Positions 58,269-64,000 of a stretch of DNA of 64,000 nucleotides are shown here, piece by piece. The stretch's first letter is position 1; each line of letters starts with the position of its first letter. The notes beneath the pieces were generated by a model. It ran no database searches. It was not told where the DNA came from and was given only the letters and a program-made list of their open reading frames with translations. The stretch comes from Lentisphaeria bacterium (GTDB taxonomy: Bacteria; Verrucomicrobiota; Lentisphaeria; Victivallales; UBA1829): NCBI GenBank assembly GCA_003526375.1, contig DPDG01000104.1:1-64000 (forward strand). Reading direction: 5' to 3'. Position numbers and translations under genes: made by a program.

Positions 58269-59114
58269 TCATGGTTGATAAGTAAACTTGATGTCCGTCC
58301 CGTAACAATCCGGCAGACGCATCATATTGGAATGTCCGTCAAACCAGAGCGTCGAAGCATTTCCCGAATGGCGGAAATGAACATCGCTCTGTCCCTTGAC
58401 ATCGGTTTTGAAAGGCCAGCGAGTGGCAGCTATGACAGTATAAACCAGCGCTTTGCCATCCCGCAAATCCTCGGTATCCATCCCATAAATCAATTTGGAC
58501 GGCTGTTTGATGAGACTGATTTTTATCATCGAAACAGAATCTTCCTCGAGCAGGTTGTTCCTTGCATAATAGCTGAAACCGTAGCTTCCCGAAACATACC
58601 CTTCACCTGGAACATATTTGCGGGCCCGATAAGAATCTGCCGGACACGCCCAGATTTTACGCTGACTCCACGGCTTGTATTTATATTTGTCCGGGTCAAT
58701 TCCGGTATAAGGAGCCAGTTCATAATAAATCTTATTCTGCAAAGTTCCACCCGGAAACCAGTCTTTGTTGTCCATGGTATAAGCCAGCATCGCCTGCCCG
58801 ATCTGTTTCAGGTTGCTGACGCAGTTGATGCCGTATGCCTTGGCTCTTGCCGCATTCAGCGCAGGCAGGAGCATTCCCGCAAGAATCGCGATGATCGCTA
58901 TCACGATCAGGAGCTCTATCAGGGTAAAAATCCTTATTTTCACCCTGCGAAGTAAGAATCTCGAACAGAGAACAGGGAAGTAAGAAGGAGAAAAACATTG
59001 GAACAATTCAACATTAAAACATTTGAATGAAGAAGTAAGGCAGGGCAGAACAACCCTTTTACAGATTTTCATGATAAACAGCTCGATCAGTGCAAGTAAA
59101 TTTCTCTTTTTCAT
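58269..59114 (-). CDS. Pseudopilin-like protein with inserted leader, internal start lost
   Basis: The 281-residue protein starts at ATG 59114 after GGGGAG. It opens MKKRNLLALIELFIMKICKR, a decayed prepilin start, followed by 56 codons of repeat-derived leader (SSFKCFNVELFQCFSPSYFPVLCSRFLL) and a full second signal KIRIFTLIELLIVIAIIAILAGMLLPAL. Unlike the other leader-bearing copies, the codon at the second signal is ATA, not ATG, so the leader must be translated for this protein to exist, unless the gene is dead. The C-terminus has HSGNASTLWFDGH, an exact H-X9-DG. It lies between a GntR-type regulator and a DUF4838 gene. Confidence 0.82.
   Translation of the reverse strand: MKKRNLLALIELFIMKICKRVVLPCLTSSFKCFNVELFQCFSPSYFPVLCSRFLLRRVKIRIFTLIELLIVIAIIAILAGMLLPALNAARAKAYGINCVSNLKQIGQAMLAYTMDNKDWFPGGTLQNKIYYELAPYTGIDPDKYKYKPWSQRKIWACPADSYRARKYVPGEGYVSGSYGFSYYARNNLLEEDSVSMIKISLIKQPSKLIYGMDTEDLRDGKALVYTVIAATRWPFKTDVKGQSDVHFRHSGNASTLWFDGHSNMMRLPDCYGTDIKFTYQP
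58911..59090 (-). repeat. Prepilin-leader repeat element, minus-strand copy
   Basis: CTGATAGAGCTC (58922-58911) repeats CTGATCGAGCTG at 59090-59079, 168 bases (56 codons) away. Between them lie AATGTTGAATTGTTCCAATGT units, a TTTTTCTCCTTCTTACTTCCCTG tract and GAGATTCTTACTTCGCAGGG, matching the elements at 23751-24064. This is the shortest copy and shares the second sequence subfamily. Confidence 0.7.
58920..58947 (-). promoter_or_regulatory. Hairpin at the prepilin signal without start codon
   Basis: On the minus strand CAGGGTGAAAAT (58947-58936) pairs over 12 bases with ATTTTTACCCTG (58931-58920), including one G-U pair at the position that is A-T or G-C in the other copies. The loop is AAGG. 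Confidence 0.6.
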
Positions 59115-59160
59115 TCCGCATTCTCCCCGTCTTTGATTTGATATGTCATTCGTTTCTTCA

Positions 59161-60261
59161 TTAATTCATACTCCCGCCCGGCTCGAAAACAGAGGGAACC
59201 AGAACGGTTGACGGCAGATAGGAATCCGTGCCGTTGACGGACAACTGCAGGACTTCCACCGCTTTCATTCCTACGGCAAGCGTATCAACCCTCATGCTGG
59301 AAAGAGTCGGAGCGCACTTCCTGCTGACAGCCAGTCCCTCAAGCCCTGCAATCCCGAGATCATCGGGCAATTTTCCGTCCGCAAGGAAATGAGAAATCAG
59401 ATCCGCCGCAAGCACGTCAGTCGTGCAGATCAACAGAACCCGCCCCTGCTTCCGGCGCCGCCGGTAAGCCTCATCGATCTTCTTCAGGTAGATCTCCCGC
59501 GGAACCATCAGGCAGTTTTCAATCAGCTCATGTTTTTCGTCCTTGAAAAGCCTGTGGAACAGTGCCGCACGCTCCGTAGAATTATAATCGGAACAATCAT
59601 AGGAAAACTGATCTCTTTTAGCGCAGAAGATGAACTGCGTATATTTCATCCTGCTCCCCATGTCATGAATCATGCGCAAAGCATTTTCATTGTCCGGGCA
59701 GACCATGTTGACGGGAAGCTTCGTCCTGCGGTTGATCACAACCGCAGGCTTCTTTGTTTTCTCTATGACCTCGGCAACAGTCTCATCAGGAATCCGTTCG
59801 TCCAAAAGAAAACCGTCCACACTGTCCGCGCAGGAAAGCATCGCCCGTCTGATCCCGTCCAGCATTTCAGGCGAAGGGACATAGGCATCCAGCAGCGCCG
59901 CATGATGCGGGAGAAGCAGATCAATCCGGCGGTTTCCCGCCTCGATCTGAATTCCGGTATTAATCTCGTTGAAATAATTGTCATTGTCCCGCGGCGACCG
60001 CATGGTTCGGACAAAACAGGCGAAACGCCCGAAAACTTTCTGCTGTTTCGGGGAACGGTCGCAGACAAAATACCCCTGTCCGTGGCGGCATGCGATCAGC
60101 CCTTCCGCGGAAAGTTCCCGGTACACCCGGAGCGCCGTAATATGACTGACCTGATACTTTTCCTTCATTTCGCTGATGGAAAGAACCTTGTCGCCGGGCT
60201 TCAACACATTTCCGGCAATGGCATCTTTGAGTTCATTTCCGATTTTCTCATACAGTTTCAT
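59161..60261 (-). CDS. GntR-family regulator with LacI-type sensor domain
   Basis: The 366-residue protein has a GntR winged helix at residues 5-70 (IGNELKDAIAGNVLKPGDKVLSISEMKEKYQVSHITALRVYRELSAEGLIACRHGQGYFV) and a LacI-type sensor (FGRFACFVRTMRSP...LPDDLGIAGLEGLAVSRKCAPTLSSMRVDTLAVG). It heads the pseudopilin-DUF4838 operon. A consensus promoter lies upstream, with three TCATATTA repeats between it and the start codon, suggesting autoregulation. The ligand is unknown. Confidence 0.88.
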   Translation of the reverse strand: MKLYEKIGNELKDAIAGNVLKPGDKVLSISEMKEKYQVSHITALRVYRELSAEGLIACRHGQGYFVCDRSPKQQKVFGRFACFVRTMRSPRDNDNYFNEINTGIQIEAGNRRIDLLLPHHAALLDAYVPSPEMLDGIRRAMLSCADSVDGFLLDERIPDETVAEVIEKTKKPAVVINRRTKLPVNMVCPDNENALRMIHDMGSRMKYTQFIFCAKRDQFSYDCSDYNSTERAALFHRLFKDEKHELIENCLMVPREIYLKKIDEAYRRRRKQGRVLLICTTDVLAADLISHFLADGKLPDDLGIAGLEGLAVSRKCAPTLSSMRVDTLAVGMKAVEVLQLSVNGTDSYLPSTVLVPSVFEPGGSMN

Positions 60262-60300
60262 ATTAACAGTTCCGATTAAATCATATTAGATGTCATATTA
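60258..60300 (-). promoter_or_regulatory. Three TCATATTA repeats, probable operator
   Basis: TCATATTA (TAATATGA on the gene strand) occurs at 60258-60265, 60281-60288 and 60293-60300, between the promoter and the start codon of the GntR-type regulator; the last copy on the gene strand overlaps the ATG. Spacings are 23 and 12 bases, close to whole helical turns. Confidence 0.5.
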
Positions 60301-60329
60301 ATTATAAGCGAAAACAGAAGAATTGTCAA
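60301..60329 (-). promoter_or_regulatory. Consensus sigma70 promoter of the regulator-pseudopilin-DUF4838 operon
   Basis: On the minus strand TTGACA (60329-60324) and TATAAT (60306-60301) are separated by 17 bases, a full consensus. Confidence 0.8.
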
Positions 60330-60516
60330 GAGGAGTCTTGAAAAAAATCCTGTTTTTTCCGATGAAACATAAGGATACAGCAAAACGCTCAAACCCCGGA
60401 ACTCCTGCTTTCCCCCCTTTTTCCCGTAATTTTATCTGCGGGGACTTGAAATCACACAGGATTTAAGTAAGCTATTAGAAAAAGAACGGAACATACTGAA
60501 ATATTTTGGAGACAAC
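60330..60516. other. Intergenic region, divergent
   Basis: This AT-rich spacer lies between the promoter above and the gene at 60517 and should contain the plus-strand promoter. TTTGGAG precedes ATG 60517. Nothing else is recognised. Confidence 0.4.
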
Positions 60517-61455
60517 ATGTCATTTCCGGATAAAGAAAAGATTGAGACACTGAAAGAAAACGGGAATCCTGAACTGCTTGCCGAACTGGATTCGCAGGGA
60601 CTGCTGATCGCTCCGGGAGAGACAGCCGCCGGATATGCGGACCGTCTGCTTGCCGAGGAGGAACGGATCGGGAAACTGCGGGAAAAGCTCGCCGCGGAAA
60701 AAGAGATCGATCCCTATACCGGGCTTACGATCGAAGCGGGCATGGAGATTCCGGACGCAATTCTCGAAGAAGCCGCGGAGACCACACGCAAAGCTTACGG
60801 TTTCGCCGTGAAATGGGTCCCCGGATTCTTTCCGAAACACGGGCTCGGCATTCTCTGGGGCGGCTGTTCGATTTCATCTTATGAAGACCAGCCCACGCTT
60901 TTCATCATCCGCCGGAGTTTCAGAGACAGGAAGAAATTTTTCATTTACGGGCGCGAGGAGCTGACGGCACATGAGCTCTGCCATGTGGCGCGGACTCCGA
61001 TTCAGGATCACGAGTATGAGGAACACTTCGCCTATGCGATTTCGCACAGCCCGCTGCGCCGTTATACCGGAAACTGCTTCAAGAGCGAAAAGGATGCGAT
61101 TCTGTTCATCCTGCCGGTCTTTCTGCTTCTGCTTGTCCAGATCGGGCGTGTCACCTACTGGCCGATGATTCCCGCATGGCCGTTCTGGATTCTTGCATTC
61201 GTCTGGCCGGTGTTTCTGACCGTCTGCAATATTTTTGCGCGAAGGCGTTATTTCCGTGCGGAAAACGCTCTGCGTTCGCTTGGCGTGGAGATGCCGCAGG
61301 CAGTCTTGTTCCGCTGCACCGCAGACGAGATCAACACATTTGCCTCGCTTGCGGATACACCGGAACAGCTGAAAAAATACTTTCAGGAAAAACAGGAGTG
61401 CGATCTGCGCTGGAAAGTCATTACAAAACGTTTTATCAGAAAAGAGGAGGAGTGA
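60517..61455 (+). CDS. Putative membrane-associated zinc metallopeptidase-like protein
   Basis: In this 312-residue protein the first 150 residues are soluble. TAHELCHVARTP (about 149-160) is an HExxH zinc motif and the following DHEYEEHFAYAIS supplies a candidate third ligand Glu, as in gluzincins. Two hydrophobic segments follow at about residues 190-208 and 213-233 (FILPVFLLLLVQIG; WPFWILAFVWPVFLTVC), then a basic cytoplasmic tail. I know no named family with this order. It overlaps no gene but ends one base before the Nif3-like gene, so the two are co-transcribed. Confidence 0.6.
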   Translation: MSFPDKEKIETLKENGNPELLAELDSQGLLIAPGETAAGYADRLLAEEERIGKLREKLAAEKEIDPYTGLTIEAGMEIPDAILEEAAETTRKAYGFAVKWVPGFFPKHGLGILWGGCSISSYEDQPTLFIIRRSFRDRKKFFIYGREELTAHELCHVARTPIQDHEYEEHFAYAISHSPLRRYTGNCFKSEKDAILFILPVFLLLLVQIGRVTYWPMIPAWPFWILAFVWPVFLTVCNIFARRRYFRAENALRSLGVEMPQAVLFRCTADEINTFASLADTPEQLKKYFQEKQECDLRWKVITKRFIRKEEE

Positions 61456-61456
61456 A

Positions 61457-62230
61457 ATGGCGAAGCTGAAAGATGTGGCTGCGTTTCTCGATGAGCGGCT
61501 CAATATCGCAAAATTCCGTTCGGATGCATCCAACAACGGATTGCAGTTCGAGGGAGGGCAGGATGTGTTCAAGGCGGTTTTTGCAGTGGACGCCTCCCAC
61601 GCGCTGTTCACGACTGCGGCGGATCTGGATGCGGATTTCATTTTCGTCCATCACGGGATCAGCTGGGGCGGGTCGCTGAAACGGATTCTTTCCCTGGATG
61701 CCAAACGCGTCGCGATGCTTGCCGCAAATTCCATTTCATTGTACGGGGCGCACCTGCCTCTGGACGCACACCCGGAAATAGGGCACAACGCACTGCTTGC
61801 CAGAATGATGAAACTGGAAAACCCCTCTCCTTTCGGCGAATATGATTCTTACAACATCGGTTTTCAGGGAATGCTCCCGAAGGAAATGACGGTCAAAGGA
61901 CTGGCAAAGCTTCTGGACGGCGCCCTGCTTTCCGAGGGTCCTTACCATATTTTCGGTGATCCTGAACGGAAAATCATGCGTGTCGGGGCGATTTCCGGCG
62001 GCGGAGCTTATCCGGCGGTGTTCAGTGAACTGTATGCGCTCGGCATCGATTGCCTGGTGACGGGCGAAATGACGCACGAAGCGTATCATTATGCGCTGGA
62101 AGCCGGAGTTTCCGTGCTTTCCATGGGACATTACCGTTCGGAAACTCCCGGCGTGGACGCCGTCATGCAGGAAGTGAGGGAACACTTCGACATTGAAACC
62201 GAGTTTCTCGATCTTCCGACGGGGCTGTAA
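61457..62230 (+). CDS. Nif3-like dinuclear metal center protein
   Basis: The 257-residue protein has the Nif3/YbgI metal-binding pattern: DASNNGLQFEG, VDASHALFTTAADLDADFIFVHHGISWGG (HH metal ligands), YGAHLPLDAHPEIGHNALLA and, late, LVTGEMTHEAYHYALEAGVSVLSMGHYRSETPGV with the second His/Glu set. It is typical in length for YbgI. Family members are GTP cyclohydrolase I type 2-like by homology, but the in vivo role is unclear. It converges with an AraC gene. Confidence 0.93.
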   Translation: MAKLKDVAAFLDERLNIAKFRSDASNNGLQFEGGQDVFKAVFAVDASHALFTTAADLDADFIFVHHGISWGGSLKRILSLDAKRVAMLAANSISLYGAHLPLDAHPEIGHNALLARMMKLENPSPFGEYDSYNIGFQGMLPKEMTVKGLAKLLDGALLSEGPYHIFGDPERKIMRVGAISGGGAYPAVFSELYALGIDCLVTGEMTHEAYHYALEAGVSVLSMGHYRSETPGVDAVMQEVREHFDIETEFLDLPTGL

Positions 62231-62233
62231 ACT

Positions 62234-63163
62234 TCAGCGGCAGATCAGGGTGTCAATATCCATGAGCCCCGTCAGCAGTTCATTGACGGAAAGCTGCTGC
62301 GCCGCATATTTTTTCTGAAATTCATGCGGAGTGATTCCGAACTGTTTCTTGAACTGGCGCGAGAAATAATTCTGATCCGCGAACCCGGAAAGAAGCGCAA
62401 TGCTTGAAATCGAAGTGGGGGAGGTCAGGAGAAGCAGCGCCTTTTTCAACCGCAGGCGGATCAGGTAACGAATCGGCGACATCCCCGTGACCGCAAGGAA
62501 TCTGTGGCGGAAACTGCTTTCGGACATGTTCACGGATTCCGCAATCGATTTCAGAGTAAGCTCCTGCGACACTTTCTCCTCCATCAGGCGGATTGCCCGC
62601 CCGATCTGGAACGAATACTGCCCGGATTCGCTGTCCGGCAGTTTGCTGATGCGGATCAGGTAAATCATCACGCGGATGAACTCCGCAAACGCCGCTTCGC
62701 GCCACCCCGGAGAGCGGATGGACATTTCACTGCGTATCGTTTCCAGCATCAGCACGGTTTTCGACAGCGCGCTTTCGCTGACCGGGACAAACGGCGAACA
62801 CTGCCTTCCCGCAAAACGCCATAGCGGAGAGGATGCAAGCTGACGGGCAAGATTCAGGTTTCCCGTATTGAGAAGTTCTTCCGAAAACAGTATGTTGTAG
62901 TGACGGAAATGGCGGATTGCCGTATAGCGGTGCAGTGCTCCCGGCGGCATCATGAAGATGGTTCCCGGCGCAACCAGTTCCGTTTCTCCGGGCAGTTCGT
63001 TTTTTGCGGTGCCGCTGCACACGATCACAAGCTCGTAGAAGCCGTTGTGGCGGTGCCAGTCATTCGACGGCGAATCGTAATCATACATGAATACTTTCAG
63101 GGGAAACGAAATCTCCTGAAACAGATCGGCTGCCTGCATATCAATATATTTTCTGTTTTTCAT
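62234..63163 (-). CDS. AraC-family transcriptional regulator
   Basis: The 309-residue protein has a cupin sensor (DWHRHNGFYELVIVCSGTAKNELPGETELVAPGTIFMMPPGALHRY) and a C-terminal AraC domain (LTLKSIAESVNMSESSFRHRFLAVTGMSPIRYLIRLRLKKALLLLTSPTSISSIALLSGFADQNYFSRQFKKQFGITPHEFQKKY). It is divergent from the GH78 gene and is the likely activator of rhamnoside use; the sensor could bind L-rhamnose, as in RhaS-type proteins, but that is inference. Confidence 0.92.
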   Translation of the reverse strand: MKNRKYIDMQAADLFQEISFPLKVFMYDYDSPSNDWHRHNGFYELVIVCSGTAKNELPGETELVAPGTIFMMPPGALHRYTAIRHFRHYNILFSEELLNTGNLNLARQLASSPLWRFAGRQCSPFVPVSESALSKTVLMLETIRSEMSIRSPGWREAAFAEFIRVMIYLIRISKLPDSESGQYSFQIGRAIRLMEEKVSQELTLKSIAESVNMSESSFRHRFLAVTGMSPIRYLIRLRLKKALLLLTSPTSISSIALLSGFADQNYFSRQFKKQFGITPHEFQKKYAAQQLSVNELLTGLMDIDTLICR

Positions 63164-63281
63164 AAAAATCCGGACAGATTATGCTAAAAGAAAGCCATTT
63201 TATGTGAGACTTTTCTTCCGAGCGCGTATATATTAGGGAAAGAATATAAATGAAAAGCATTCAATTTTCAAGAGGTCTGTC

Positions 63282-64000
63282 ATGAATCCTTCCAATACAT
63301 CCGTTTCTTTCCGTCCCTGTGATTTACGGGTTATGGCTCTGCTGAAAGGTTTTGTCTTCATCATGGAGTCACGCCCGCTGCTTTCATGGAAGATATCTTC
63401 GGACCGGACCGGTTTCCGGCAGTCCGCCTACCGGATTCTCGCCGCATCGGACAAAGCGGAACTGCTTGCAGGAAACGCGGATCTGTGGGATTCCGGACGT
63501 GTGGAGTCCGATCGGTCGCTGTATGTGGAATGGGGCGGAAAAGAACTTGCTTCCCGTCAGCATGTCTGCTGGCAGGTGACAGTCTGGGACGAAAACGGCA
63601 TGGAGTCGGAGGCAAGTGAAATCGCGGAGTTTGAAATCGCGCTTCAGCATAATGCCGAATGGGAAGCGCGGTGGATTCATTTTGACGGCAACAATCCGGC
63701 ATGTTCCTCGCCCAGCCCTTATTTCCGGCATGAATTCTCCTGTGGAAAAGAGATCGCAAAAGCCAGGCTTTATGTCACCGCGCGCGGACTTTTCGAGGCA
63801 AGGATCAACGGGAAACGGATCGGAAACGACTATTTCGTCCCCGGCTGGACCGATTTCTCGCAGCAGATTCAGTATATGAGTTACGATGTCACAGGCAGTC
63901 TGAAAAGCGGGAACAACACGATCGGCGCGATTCTCGGCGACGGCTGGTACTGCGGATACCTCAGCGGACGCCGCCGCAATCTCTACGGTGCATATCCGGA
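63282..64000 (+). CDS. GH78 alpha-L-rhamnosidase-like protein, 3' end beyond the window
   Basis: The open frame runs from ATG 63282 (AGAGG seven bases upstream) to the window end, about 239 residues. It contains a fibronectin-like start (LLSWKISSDRTGFRQSAYRILAAS...LWDSGRVESDRSLYVEWGGKELASRQHVCWQVTVWDENG) and the bacterial rhamnosidase N-terminal domain (AKARLYVTARGLFEARINGKRIGNDYFVPGWTDFSQQIQYMSYDVTGSLKSGNNTIGAILGDGWYCGYLSG). These mark GH78 enzymes, which remove terminal L-rhamnose; the catalytic domain lies beyond the window. No signal peptide is seen. The AraC gene opposite is its probable regulator. Confidence 0.88.
   Translation, partial: MNPSNTSVSFRPCDLRVMALLKGFVFIMESRPLLSWKISSDRTGFRQSAYRILAASDKAELLAGNADLWDSGRVESDRSLYVEWGGKELASRQHVCWQVTVWDENGMESEASEIAEFEIALQHNAEWEARWIHFDGNNPACSSPSPYFRHEFSCGKEIAKARLYVTARGLFEARINGKRIGNDYFVPGWTDFSQQIQYMSYDVTGSLKSGNNTIGAILGDGWYCGYLSGRRRNLYGAYP

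Noticed and set aside
1..64000. rRNA, tRNA, phage and transposase genes
   Set aside because: I looked for these on both strands and saw none that I can support.

Overview
The window looks like a chromosomal segment of a Lentisphaerota (Victivallis-like) bacterium. The reasons are the many one-off pseudopilin-like genes with the FTLIELLxVIAIIAILAGMLLPAL signal and an H-X9-DG tail, the GntR-headed regulators with LacI-type sensor domains, the DUF4838 proteins, the YdjY-domain protein and the three adjacent Gfo/Idh/MocA genes. This lineage call is inferred from gene content; no rRNA or tRNA gene was seen. Promoters, where visible, are sigma70-like (TTGnnn, 16-17 bp, TATAAT) and most genes have clear Shine-Dalgarno (SD) sites.

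Layout. 1-29,400 is an accessory polysaccharide-use region made of repeated small operons: (regulator) - pseudopilin - secreted carbohydrate-active or hypothetical protein. The sets are regulator/pseudopilin (85-1858); AraC, GH16/pseudopilin/TIM-barrel-like protein (2041-6349); regulator/pseudopilin/two DUF4838 proteins (14876 down to 7909); regulator/pseudopilin/Asp-box propeller (16197-21122); and six-hairpin-like protein/pseudopilin/TIM-barrel-like protein (22160-26446). An Lrp regulator with an EamA exporter, a TPR protein and AraC regulators lie between them. 29,680-32,694 holds three Gfo/Idh/MocA dehydrogenases. 32,797-47,350 is mostly housekeeping: a Cys-rich exported peptide, cysK-metY, a ceramidase-like protein, a tcdA/tatD/PHP/SGNH operon, dksA-lspA-miaA, a lexA-like gene, dinG and two exported proteins. 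47,425-55,211 is a full trp operon (trpL-E-G-D-C-F-B-A plus DAHP synthase) on the minus strand, with a readable attenuator. 55,310-60,329 is one more regulator/pseudopilin/DUF4838 set. 60,517-64,000 holds a metallopeptidase-like protein, a Nif3-like protein, an AraC regulator and the start of a GH78 rhamnosidase.

Most interesting signals. (1) Four of the six pseudopilin genes carry an extra in-frame segment upstream of the prepilin signal. It is bounded on both sides by a copy of the (F)TLIELL coding sequence and ends in a perfect or near-perfect hairpin that contains an SD-like AGGG and the internal ATG. The hairpin shows a compensatory base change that is silent in the Phe codon. It looks like a repeat element that inserts into the prepilin signal and rebuilds it. 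(2) Each pseudopilin is paired with its own enzyme or regulator operon. (3) The trp leader encodes a 17-residue peptide with three Trp codons just before its stop, and the 1:2, 2:3 and 3:4 pairings can be read by eye. (4) A cobalamin-riboswitch-like leader precedes the YdjY gene. (5) The LexA-like protein lacks the cleavage site and the catalytic lysine.
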